In this document: in pieces, positions 15,313-23,352 of the stretch
Position numbering within the stretch: position 1 is the first letter of the stretch
Layout: each line of letters starts with the position of its first letter
Origin: JAWKMZ01 sp041391965
GTDB taxonomy: Bacteria > Bacteroidota > Bacteroidia > Flavobacteriales > Flavobacteriaceae
DNA length: 64,000 nucleotides
NCBI GenBank assembly: GCA_041391965.1
Contig: JAWKMZ010000002.1
Span: 310,001 to 374,000, forward strand
Reading direction: 5' to 3'
Made by a program: the position numbers and the translations under genes
Notes under the pieces: generated by a model
The model's input: the letters and a program-made list of their open reading frames with translations, nothing else
Database searches by the model: none
Told to the model about the DNA's origin: nothing

Positions 15313-16650
15313 TTATGTTTTTAATAATAATTTTCCAGCCTTCAAGATTTTTAATTTTGAATTTTCAACCACCTGAACGCCATTTACAAATGTATGAATT
15401 ACTTTGCCAAAAACCATTGCATTTAAATAAGGTGTCGCTTTATGTTTATGCTGTATGTTTTCTTCTAAAATTTGAAAGTGTTTAGTGTCATCCCAAACAG
15501 CAATGTCAGCATCAAAACCTTTTTTAAGCTGCCCTTTTTGATGTTCTAATCCCAAAAACAGCGCAGGATTTTGAGTAAGTAACGGAATCAATTTTTCTAA
15601 GGATAATTCTCTTTTTTTACCTTCAGAAAAAAGGATAGACAAGGTAAATTGCAATCCAGAAATTCCTCCCCAAGCCTTAAAAAAATCACCTTCTTCCAAT
15701 TGTTTGCGTTCTGGTGGTGCAGGTGAATGATCCGATGCCAAAAAATTAAAACCATCATCTAAAAGAAAATTCCAAAGCAACTTGTTGTTTGATTGTTCGC
15801 GAATTGGAGGTGCGCATTTATAAATTGGTGAAGCATCAGGAATGGTTTCGGCATTAAAATATAAATAATGCGGACAAGTTTCAACCGTTAATTTGTTGGT
15901 TTTTTGTTTTCTGTTTTTAATACGTTCAATAGCTTCAGAAGCCGATAAATGGACAATATGAACCTTGATATCAAAACGTTGCTGAATATTTAAGGCTATA
16001 TCAATGGCATTGGTTTCCCAATGTTGCGGTCTGGAATGTAAATACTCTTGATAACTTTTTGGGTTTACAACTTTAGGAACCTTATCGTCAGTCAGCTCAC
16101 AATGTAAAAGTAAAGGAATATCGTATTTTTTCAGAATGGGAGCAATGGCTTCTAAATTTGTTTTTGTAATATTAGGGAATTCTTCAATACCTGAATGGGT
16201 TAAAAACCCTTTGATGCCAAATACTCCAGCTTTTATCAAAGCTTCAATGTCCTTTTCGTTTGAAGGAATGATGCCGCCATAAAAGCCACAATTGACATGA
16301 AGTTTTTGCGCTGCTGCTTTTTGTTTGATATTAAAAGCAGCAACCGTTGTGGTTACTGGACTTGCATTTAAAGGCATTTCAATAAGTGTGGTAACACCTC
16401 CAATAGCTGCCGCTTTTGTGGCTGTGTCAAAGCCTTCCCAATCGGTTCGTCCAGGTTCGTTAATGTGTACGTGAGCATCGATAATTCCTGGCATCACAAT
16501 TAAATTTCCGTAATCTAAAAACGGGATGCTTTCAATAGGATGCGAGCCTTCAAAAACCTGAAATATAATTTTATTTTTGATATGAAGTGTCGCCTCTTTA
16601 AAGGTTTTGTCGATGAAGCAACGCTTGCTATGGATTAAAAATTCAGTCAT
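15313..16650 (-). CDS. allB: Allantoinase
   Basis: A 445-residue metal-dependent cyclic amidohydrolase of the allantoinase/dihydroorotase group. MPGIIDAHVHINEPGRTDWEGFDTATKAA (about residues 54-82) holds the first metal His pair. GIKGFLTHSG carries the carboxylated Lys, and HIVHLSAS, ETCPHYL and FLASDHSPAPPERK supply the remaining His and Asp ligands. It opens S-allantoin to allantoate. The genomic context separates it from dihydroorotase or hydantoinase. It is followed by allantoicase after 2 bp and preceded by xdhB with palindromic element D in the gap. Confidence 0.94.
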   Translation of the reverse strand: MTEFLIHSKRCFIDKTFKEATLHIKNKIIFQVFEGSHPIESIPFLDYGNLIVMPGIIDAHVHINEPGRTDWEGFDTATKAAAIGGVTTLIEMPLNASPVTTTVAAFNIKQKAAAQKLHVNCGFYGGIIPSNEKDIEALIKAGVFGIKGFLTHSGIEEFPNITKTNLEAIAPILKKYDIPLLLHCELTDDKVPKVVNPKSYQEYLHSRPQHWETNAIDIALNIQQRFDIKVHIVHLSASEAIERIKNRKQKTNKLTVETCPHYLYFNAETIPDASPIYKCAPPIREQSNNKLLWNFLLDDGFNFLASDHSPAPPERKQLEEGDFFKAWGGISGLQFTLSILFSEGKKRELSLEKLIPLLTQNPALFLGLEHQKGQLKKGFDADIAVWDDTKHFQILEENIQHKHKATPYLNAMVFGKVIHTFVNGVQVVENSKLKILKAGKLLLKT

Positions 16651-16672
16651 TTATAGTTTTGGTTTGGTCGCT

Positions 16673-16758
16673 GGAACGTTGATAATAAAGTTTTTTTATA
16701 ATTGACGCAGATAAAAAATCAAATTATATCATAAAAAACCAGCATCAGCTGTGTTCTA
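16673..16758. repeat. Dispersed palindromic element, copy D
   Basis: About 86 bp between allB and xdhB. The left arm GGAACGTTGAT pairs imperfectly with the right arm ATCAGCTGTGTTC. The core ATAATTGACGCAGATAAAAAATCAAAT and the phrase ATCATAAAAAACCAGC repeat those of the other copies. The terminal CTA (16756-16758) is the xdhB stop codon read on the minus strand. Confidence 0.6.
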
Positions 16759-19080
16759 TGATTCATACAAACTCATCAACACCTTTTCAGGCGTCATTGG
16801 TGCATGAAACTTTAATTTATAATTCGGATTGAAGGCTTTAATGGCATTTTGAATGGCAAAATAAGCTCCAATACCATACATTAATGGAGGCTCGCCAACG
16901 GCTTTCGATTTTAAAATAGCCAACTCGCTACTTTCGGTTTCCAAAGGTAAAATTTCAACATTTTTTGGAACTGAAAAGACATCAGGTACTTTATAAGTTG
17001 ACAAGGCATTAGATAGCAGTTTTCCTTTGTCGTTATAAGCAATTTCTTCCATGGTCATCCAACCAATACCTTGTGCCAAGCCACCTTCGGCTTGACCCAA
17101 ATCGATGCCTTCACTCATACTTTTTCCGTAATCATGTACCACTTTTACAGTATCAAATTCGTAAGTGCCACGTGTACAATCAACCGTTGTGATAACAATG
17201 GCTGTTCCATATACATGATAGGCAAAAGGATGGCCTTTTTCTTTGGTTTTATCAAAATGAATTTCTGGCGTGGCATAATGTGCGTTTTCTGTTAAAGCTA
17301 CGCGTTTTGCCATCGCTTTAAAGATGAGTGCTGTCCATGTTAATGCTGTTTTTTTAGCATCAACATATACATATTCCTCTTTTAAGGTAATTGTTTCTTT
17401 GGAAACCTTTAAGTCCTCTGAAGCTACTTCTTTTAAGCGTTCCAATAATAGTTCGCAAGCTTTTAAGGTGGCTTTTCCATTCAAATCTGCAGTTGAACTC
17501 GCAGCAGAAGGCGAGGTATTTGCTACGCGTGTGGTGTTGGTGGTCTCAATTTTCACTTTGGTTTTGTCTATTGAAAATACTTGTGCCGCAATTTGCAGCA
17601 TTTTAGTGTTGACACCTTGTCCCATTTCAACAGCAGCAGTGCTAACACCAACGCTGCCATCTTGATAAATATGAACTAAAGCACGAGCATGATTCATTTG
17701 TGTGTTGGTAAACGAAATACCAAAGGTAATTGGCATTAAAGCCAATCCTTTTTTGAAAGCTTTATTGTTTTTATTAAAATCTTCAACGTCGCGTTCAAGT
17801 TCTTTTAAATTAAAAATGGTTTTAGCGGCATTCCAAGAATTTTGAGCTTCAACTTGTTTAGCAATTTGGCCATACGAAAATTCATCATTCTCTTGAAGTA
17901 AATTTGCTTCCTGAATTTTTCGTGCCGAAACGCCAATTTCAGAAGCTGCTTTAGCAATGGCAGATTCAATAACGAACATTCCTTGCGGACCACCAAACCC
18001 ACGAAATGCGGTATTGGGAGGTAAGTGGGTTTTGCAACTATAAACGGTCGATTTGACGTTTTTTACAAAATAACTGTTGGTAGCGTGAAACAGGGTTCTC
18101 TCAGCAATGGCAGGCGATAAATCGGCTGCAGCGCCAGAATTTTGTAAAAACTCCACCTCGTAAGCCAAAATTTTCAAATCTTTAGAAAGCCCTATTTTAT
18201 AAGTGCTTTCATAAGGATGACGTTTGCCAGTCATGCGTAAATCGTCATGGCGATTCAAAACCAATTTCACCGATTGTTTTAAATGATAGGTTGCCAAAGC
18301 AGCCATCACAGCCCAAGGTGTCGCTTGGTCTTCTTTTCCACCAAAACCACCACCAAGACGCGTCACATCCACTTCAATTTTGTGCATTGGTAAACCTAAA
18401 ACCGAGGCAGCTGTTTTTTGAACTGCTGTTGGTCCTTGTGTTGACGAGATAATTTTTATAGTGCCATTTTCCAGAGGTTCAGCATAAGAGCCTTGTGCTT
18501 CAATATAAAGTTGTTCTTGTCCGTTTGAAAAGGTTTCGCCTTCAAAAATATAGTCGCAATTTGCAAAAGCCCTATCGGTATTTCCCAAATTAAAAGAACG
18601 TGCTGCATTGATAAAACTTCCTTTGTCTTTGGCATCTTTAGCCATTGTAATTACTGGTAATTCTTCGAAGTCTATTTTTATCAATCGTCGTGCTTGACGT
18701 GCAATAAGTTCGGTTTTGGCAACAATTAAAGCGATAGGTTGTCCCCAAAAATGAATGTCTTGTTCAGCAAAAAGAGGTTCATCTTGAATAATACCACCTA
18801 TTTGGTTATCACCAGGAATGTCTTTATAAGTAAAAATACGTTCGACACCTGCTAATGCTTCGGCTTCGGAATAATCAATGCTTTTTATTTTTCCGTGGGC
18901 AATTGGCGCATCAAAAACCACTGCCAAAAAAGTGCCTTCACGAACGTTTACATCATCCACATACAACGATTCGCCACGCAAATGTGTATAAGAATCGATG
19001 TTTTTTACGCTTTGTTTAAGCGATGCCTTTACTTGCGATTTCTTGATATCTAAGTCGCTATGTGATTTGTTTTTATGCAT
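16756..19080 (-). CDS. xdhB: Xanthine dehydrogenase, molybdopterin-binding subunit
   Basis: A 774-residue large subunit. The N-terminal domain begins KNIDSYTHLRGESLYVDDV. The molybdopterin-binding part has GGGFGGKEDQATPWAVMAALA, FRGFGGPQGMFVIESAI and EMGQGVNTKMLQIAAQVF. The catalytic Glu is in KAVGEPPLMYG near the C-terminus. It hydroxylates hypoxanthine and xanthine to urate. The ATG at 19080 gives the usual start and overlaps the xdhA stop by 8 bp; the longer open frame to 19191 runs through xdhA and has no family match. XdhC encoded at 8036 is the expected maturation partner. Confidence 0.95.
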   Translation of the reverse strand: MHKNKSHSDLDIKKSQVKASLKQSVKNIDSYTHLRGESLYVDDVNVREGTFLAVVFDAPIAHGKIKSIDYSEAEALAGVERIFTYKDIPGDNQIGGIIQDEPLFAEQDIHFWGQPIALIVAKTELIARQARRLIKIDFEELPVITMAKDAKDKGSFINAARSFNLGNTDRAFANCDYIFEGETFSNGQEQLYIEAQGSYAEPLENGTIKIISSTQGPTAVQKTAASVLGLPMHKIEVDVTRLGGGFGGKEDQATPWAVMAALATYHLKQSVKLVLNRHDDLRMTGKRHPYESTYKIGLSKDLKILAYEVEFLQNSGAAADLSPAIAERTLFHATNSYFVKNVKSTVYSCKTHLPPNTAFRGFGGPQGMFVIESAIAKAASEIGVSARKIQEANLLQENDEFSYGQIAKQVEAQNSWNAAKTIFNLKELERDVEDFNKNNKAFKKGLALMPITFGISFTNTQMNHARALVHIYQDGSVGVSTAAVEMGQGVNTKMLQIAAQVFSIDKTKVKIETTNTTRVANTSPSAASSTADLNGKATLKACELLLERLKEVASEDLKVSKETITLKEEYVYVDAKKTALTWTALIFKAMAKRVALTENAHYATPEIHFDKTKEKGHPFAYHVYGTAIVITTVDCTRGTYEFDTVKVVHDYGKSMSEGIDLGQAEGGLAQGIGWMTMEEIAYNDKGKLLSNALSTYKVPDVFSVPKNVEILPLETESSELAILKSKAVGEPPLMYGIGAYFAIQNAIKAFNPNYKLKFHAPMTPEKVLMSLYES

Positions 19081-20488
19081 GTTGAATAAAATCGTTAAGC
19101 GTGAATTGTGATGGGAATAACTCCATAAAATGAGCGAAGAACAGTTGTCTTGCGAGCAATCGTTTATAATCGCTGCTGCCGCGAACATCACTGATTGGTG
19201 AAATTTCGTCTTGCATTACATCTTGGGCTTGGAGAATGCTTGTTGGTGTTAACGATTTTCCGTTTAAAAACTCAGAGGTTTTGTGTAAATATCTCGGAAT
19301 TTCATAAACACCACCAAAAGCGAAATGCGCTTCTGAAATCGTGCCGTTTTCAACTGAAATATGCGCAGCGGAATTAACGGAAGCAATATCCAAATGGGTG
19401 CGTTTGCTCACTTTTTCAAAATTGAAATGCGATGCTCTTGTTGGTAATTTGAAACGGATGGTTTTTATGAGCTCATCTTCTTGTAAATCGAAAGTTTTAT
19501 AGCTTTTATAAAAATGTTTTAAAGCCAGAGTTCGTTCGTTTCCGTTTGAATTAAGTATGGTAATATCGCTGTTTAATGCCAAAAAGAAAATGGTCATATC
19601 GCCAATAGGTGAGGCATTGACGAAGTTGCCTCCAAAAGATGCCATGTTTCGGATTTGCTCAGAAGAAACGAGTTTTAAATGGGTTTTTAATTTTGGGAAA
19701 TAGGTATTTAATTCTGTGTGGTTCCACAATTCTGAAACCGTTGTTCCTGCACCAATAGTACAGATGTTTCCTTTAATTGAAATGCCTTTTAAAGCGTTGT
19801 TATCTGAAATCAAATGCACATTGTGTTCAATAAGATCATCTGCTTTTTGAACATATAAATCGGTGCCTCCAGAAACAATTTTTATGCCTTTTTTGGATGG
19901 GTTTTCAGTATGTAATTGTTTGAGCTGTTTTGGAATGTCCATAAAATAGTCAGGAATAAAGTTGTTTTTAACCAACCATGTAAACGGCATTTTTGTGTTT
20001 GAAAATTCCAGTTTTTCACAAACTTGATGCGCTGCTCTTTCAATAGATTTATACCCTGTACATCTGCAAATATTTCCGCTAATGGTATCTAAAGCGGTAT
20101 CGTATTTTTTTTCAGAATTTGATAAGGCAAACCCTGTTAAGGAAACCACAAAACCTGGAGTACAAAAGCCGCATTGTGTAGCGTAATTGTCTTTCATGGC
20201 GTTTTGAACTGTGGTTAATTTGTCTTTCAAATTAGTACCTTCAACCGTTACAATGTGTTTTCCGTGAGCATTTCCGAGTGGTGAAATACAAGACGTAATG
20301 CTGTGGTATGCAATATCTTCATTCTCGTCAAGCGTGCCAACCAAGAGTGTGCAAGCACCACAATCGCCTTCGCGACACCCAATTTTGGTGCCTGTTAATC
20401 GTTGTTCATAACGTACAAAATCGAGCAAGGTCATCCCAGAATTTGCGGTTGTTTTTATGATTTTATTATTGAGAATGAATTGAATCAT
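19073..20488 (-). CDS. xdhA: Xanthine dehydrogenase, FAD/2Fe-2S small subunit
   Basis: A 471-residue subunit with two modules. Residues 1 to about 85 are a plant-type 2Fe-2S ferredoxin with CREGDCGAC (C38, C43, C46). Residues 90-160 are the second cluster domain with QCGFCTPGF and ICRCTGYKSI. From about 190 is an FAD-binding CO-dehydrogenase-type domain with VSGGTDLYV and GGNFVNASPIGDM. Electrons from the molybdenum centre pass through both clusters to FAD and NAD+. The ATG at 20488 lies 7 bp after the guaD stop; longer in-frame extensions run into guaD. It overlaps xdhB by 8 bp. Confidence 0.95.
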   Translation of the reverse strand: MIQFILNNKIIKTTANSGMTLLDFVRYEQRLTGTKIGCREGDCGACTLLVGTLDENEDIAYHSITSCISPLGNAHGKHIVTVEGTNLKDKLTTVQNAMKDNYATQCGFCTPGFVVSLTGFALSNSEKKYDTALDTISGNICRCTGYKSIERAAHQVCEKLEFSNTKMPFTWLVKNNFIPDYFMDIPKQLKQLHTENPSKKGIKIVSGGTDLYVQKADDLIEHNVHLISDNNALKGISIKGNICTIGAGTTVSELWNHTELNTYFPKLKTHLKLVSSEQIRNMASFGGNFVNASPIGDMTIFFLALNSDITILNSNGNERTLALKHFYKSYKTFDLQEDELIKTIRFKLPTRASHFNFEKVSKRTHLDIASVNSAAHISVENGTISEAHFAFGGVYEIPRYLHKTSEFLNGKSLTPTSILQAQDVMQDEISPISDVRGSSDYKRLLARQLFFAHFMELFPSQFTLNDFIQHA

Positions 20489-20495
20489 AAGGCTA

Positions 20496-20969
20496 TTAAT
20501 ATTCAGTTTTATCTGTTTTTTCACTCCATTTTTGAAAAGGCTCTAAAGCGATATCGCGTCCTAATTGTTCAAAAGGGATGCTGCGTTTTTCGTAAGGCAA
20601 AGGAATTTCCTTGTAAATAAATTCGTCATCAAAACCAATATTGGCTGCATCTTGCTGATTGCTTCCATAATACACTTTGTTTGGACGTGCCCAATAAATA
20701 GCACCCAAACACATTGGACAAGGTTCGCATGAGGTATAAATTTCGCAACCCTCTAACTGAAATGAATTCAGGTTTTTACAAGCATCACGAATAGCTGTAA
20801 CCTCGGCATGTGCTGTTGGATCGTTGGTTGATGTGACTTTATTGTTGCCTCGTCCTATAATTTTTCCGTCTTTAACGATAACGCATCCAAAAGGACCTCC
20901 TTCATTATTTTGCATGCCTTTTAAAGCTGCTGTTACAGCTTCTTGCATGAATTGTTTTTTGTTGTTCAT
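20496..20969 (-). CDS. guaD: Guanine deaminase (nucleoside deaminase family)
   Basis: A 157-residue zinc deaminase of the Bacillus GuaD type. Zinc ligands are H54 (TAHAEVTAI, with E56 as proton shuttle) and C84/C87 (SCEPCPMCLGAIYWA). The C-terminal ALEPFQKWSEK segment is family-typical. It converts guanine to xanthine and so feeds the downstream xanthine dehydrogenase. The ATG at 20969 (MNNKKQ) matches the usual length of about 156; the extra 16 in-frame codons upstream are unlikely to be used. It is the first gene of the leftward urate operon. A TATCTTTC sequence at 20998-21005 (minus) resembles a -7 element. Confidence 0.92.
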   Translation of the reverse strand: MNNKKQFMQEAVTAALKGMQNNEGGPFGCVIVKDGKIIGRGNNKVTSTNDPTAHAEVTAIRDACKNLNSFQLEGCEIYTSCEPCPMCLGAIYWARPNKVYYGSNQQDAANIGFDDEFIYKEIPLPYEKRSIPFEQLGRDIALEPFQKWSEKTDKTEY

Positions 20970-21069
20970 TGTTGAAATTACTATTGGTTTATGATTAGAA
21001 AGATAAAAATCAAACAAGCTAATATACAGTTTTTGTAGAGTAATTAGAAATTTTGAAGATTAATAAAAC

Positions 21070-21101
21070 CAAAAAACCCAATCTTTTTCAGATTGGGTTT
21101 T
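21070..21101 (-). terminator. Terminator downstream of tRNA-Phe
   Basis: Inverted repeat AACCCAATCT / AGATTGGGTT with a 5 nt loop. Reading leftward from tRNA-Phe the stem is followed by TTTTTT, so it fits a Rho-independent terminator that separates the tRNA from guaD. Confidence 0.85.
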
Positions 21102-21105
21102 GAAT

Positions 21106-21181
21106 TGGTGGTACCTCCAGGAATCGAACCAGGGACACAAGGATTTTCAGTCCTTTGCTCTACCAACTGAGCTAAGGTACC
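21106..21181 (-). tRNA. tRNA-Phe (GAA)
   Basis: A 76 nt cloverleaf. The acceptor stem is GGTACCT / AGGTACC, the D stem GCTC/GAGC, and the anticodon stem AAGGA/TCCTT around CTGAAAA with anticodon GAA. A TTCGATT T-loop follows, and the 3' CCA is encoded at 21106-21108. The T-stem as read (CCTGG / CCTGG) has a central T:T mismatch (plus-strand positions 21119 and 21131). It has its own promoter and terminator. Confidence 0.97.
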
Positions 21182-21201
21182 AGTTGCTTTAATTGCGGTT
21201 G

Positions 21202-21230
21202 CAAATATATACTCTTTTTATTATTCACAA
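21202..21230 (-). promoter_or_regulatory. tRNA-Phe promoter
   Basis: Read on the minus strand: TTG at 21230-21228, an 18 nt spacer, then TATATTTG at 21209-21202, 20 nt before the tRNA 5' end. This is a full match to the Bacteroidota consensus TTG-N17-23-TAnnTTTG. Confidence 0.8.
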
Positions 21231-21282
21231 AAATAAAATATATAAAAATTGCTTTTGTAAATTTACAGCTTTTATTTTAGTT

Positions 21283-22011
21283 ATGAACTTAATTGTTGAT
21301 GTAGGAAATACTTTGGTCAAATTTGCTGTTTTTCAGCACTCTATGTTATTGGTTAAAGTTTCGGCGGAACTAAAATTGTTTTCAAAAGAATTTAAGAATA
21401 TCTCCAAAGCTTATCCAAATATTGAACGTTGCATTATTTCTTCTGTAGGAAAACTGAAAAAAGAACAAATAAATTTAGTGAAAACTAAATTTAAAGTGTT
21501 GATTTTAGATTCAGAAACACCACTTCCTTTTAATAATTTATATCAAACACCAAAAACACTTGGTGTTGATAGAATAGCTTTGGTTTGTGCTGCTGTTAAA
21601 CAATTTCCTAATAAAAATGTACTTATTATTGATGCAGGAACTTGTATTACTTATGATTTTATCACTCAAGACAAGTCATATTTAGGTGGTGCCATTTCTC
21701 CAGGAATTAGGTTGAGGTATCATGCGTTGCATAATTTAACTGCAAACCTTCCGTTATTAAATACTGAAGTGCCCAAAAGTATCATTGGAACTACCACAAA
21801 AACAGCTATTCATTCAGGAGTTGTTTTTGGAATTTTAAAAGAAATTGATGGTGTTATTGAAGATTATTATAAAAAATATTCAGATTTAACAGTTATTTTA
21901 ACAGGTGGTGATGCCAATTTCTTGTCAAAACAATTAAAAAATAGCATATTTGCCAACTCAAATTTTCTTTTAGAAGGTTTAAACTTTATTTTAGAATATA
22001 ATTCAAACTAA
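21283..22011 (+). CDS. coaX: Type III pantothenate kinase
   Basis: A 242-residue ASKHA-fold kinase that phosphorylates pantothenate in the first step of coenzyme A synthesis. The phosphate-1 motif is VDVGNTLVKFAVF at the N-terminus. LGVDRIALVCAA and DAGTCITYDFI contain the catalytic Asp residues. GGAISPGIRLRYHAL and LTGGDANFL complete the set. The ATG at 21283 starts directly at the first strand; an open frame to 21193 would add 30 unlikely residues. Its TAA overlaps the ATG of the outer membrane protein gene by one base. Confidence 0.96.
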   Translation: MNLIVDVGNTLVKFAVFQHSMLLVKVSAELKLFSKEFKNISKAYPNIERCIISSVGKLKKEQINLVKTKFKVLILDSETPLPFNNLYQTPKTLGVDRIALVCAAVKQFPNKNVLIIDAGTCITYDFITQDKSYLGGAISPGIRLRYHALHNLTANLPLLNTEVPKSIIGTTTKTAIHSGVVFGILKEIDGVIEDYYKKYSDLTVILTGGDANFLSKQLKNSIFANSNFLLEGLNFILEYNSN

Positions 22012-23333
22012 TGATAAAAAAACTGGTTATAGTTTTCATTACCTTATTTGCAATACAAATTAAAGCACAAGAAGGTACAGCATCTCCCTATTCATTTTAC
22101 GGAATTGGAAGTTTAAAATTTAAAGGAACTGTTGAAAACAGAAGTATGGGAGGTCTTAGTATTTATACAGATAGCATCCATGTTAATTTAAGAAATCCTG
22201 CGGCTTATGCTGGAAATAATATAAAACTGTTTAATGAAGAAAGCCGTCCTGTAAAATTTACTGTAGCAGGAAGTCATAATATTCTTAAGCTCAAAGCCAA
22301 TTCGGGCAGTGAAAAAGCCAATACCACCACGTTTGATTATTTAGCCTTATCTGTACCAATGGGTAAATTTGGTTTTGGCTTCGGGTTAATGCCCTATACA
22401 TCAGTTGGTTATAAGTTAGAATCAGTAGAAAATAATACGCTTAAAGATAGGTATAGAGGTGAAGGAGGTATGAACAAAGCTTTTGTAGGACTTGGTTATC
22501 AAATTACTAAAAACCTGAGTGTTGGTATCGATGCAAGTTATAACTTTGGTAATATAAAAAACAGTTCTGTAGCATTTGTCTATGATAATGATGGAAATTT
22601 GGTACAATACCAAACAAGAGAAAACAACCGTTCAGATTTAAGCGGTCTTAACTTCAACTTAGGCTTGTCTTACAAAACGATGTTAAACGATAAATTGCAG
22701 TTGACTACAGGATTAACCTATTCTCCAAAAAGTGAGATCACTTCAAACAATGAACGTACATTCTCTACCATTACTATAAATACCATTACAGGACAAGAAT
22801 TTGCTTATAATACCATTGATGCCGATTTAGAAAGCCAAAATCTAAAAAAGACAGATTTAACTTTGCCATCACGCTTTTCATTTGGAGCAGGAGTTGGAGA
22901 GCCTTTGAAGTGGTTTCTTGGAGCTGAATACACCACACAAAACACCAGTAAATTTTCAAATCCAATTTTTAGTATAGATAATGCCAATTTTGTAAACGCT
23001 TCAAATTTTTCATTTGGAGGATTTTTTATACCAGATTACAATTCGTTTTCAAGTTACTGGAAAAGAGTGGTTTATAGAGGTGGGCTTCATTTTGAAAACA
23101 CTGGTTTAGAAATCAATAACCAAACCATAAAAGAGTTTGGCATATCTTTTGGAGTTGGGTTACCAGTTAGCAGTACCTCAAGTGTGATAGGCTTATTTTC
23201 AAATGCAAATATTGGATTTGAGTTTGGTAAAAGAGGAACGACTAATGCAAATTTAATACAAGAAAATTTTATGAACTTTCAAATAAGTTTATCTTTAAAC
23301 GACAGATGGTTCCAAAAACGAAAATATGATTAA
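22011..23333 (+). CDS. FadL/OmpP1-like outer membrane beta-barrel protein
   Basis: A 440-residue protein with a signal peptide (residues 1-19, cleaved after IKAQ). The N-terminal SPYSFYGIGSLKFKGTVENRSMGGLSIY region resembles FadL-superfamily proteins. Alternating hydrophobic strands run to the C-terminus (NFQISLSLNDRWFQKRKYD). Many Gly- and aromatic-rich strands such as FGFGFGLMPYTSVGYKL indicate a beta barrel of perhaps 14 strands. It may pass hydrophobic compounds across the outer membrane, but the ligand is unknown. It lies between coaX (1 bp overlap) and a TPR gene in a conserved-looking envelope operon with lptC. Confidence 0.8.
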   Translation: MIKKLVIVFITLFAIQIKAQEGTASPYSFYGIGSLKFKGTVENRSMGGLSIYTDSIHVNLRNPAAYAGNNIKLFNEESRPVKFTVAGSHNILKLKANSGSEKANTTTFDYLALSVPMGKFGFGFGLMPYTSVGYKLESVENNTLKDRYRGEGGMNKAFVGLGYQITKNLSVGIDASYNFGNIKNSSVAFVYDNDGNLVQYQTRENNRSDLSGLNFNLGLSYKTMLNDKLQLTTGLTYSPKSEITSNNERTFSTITINTITGQEFAYNTIDADLESQNLKKTDLTLPSRFSFGAGVGEPLKWFLGAEYTTQNTSKFSNPIFSIDNANFVNASNFSFGGFFIPDYNSFSSYWKRVVYRGGLHFENTGLEINNQTIKEFGISFGVGLPVSSTSSVIGLFSNANIGFEFGKRGTTNANLIQENFMNFQISLSLNDRWFQKRKYD

Positions 23334-23352
23334 CAGACTAATTTTTAATCCA

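Noticed and set aside
19081..19191. N-terminal extension of xanthine dehydrogenase large subunit (37 residues)
   Set aside because: The extension is read through the end of xdhA, has no family match, and the ATG at 19080 gives the normal start.
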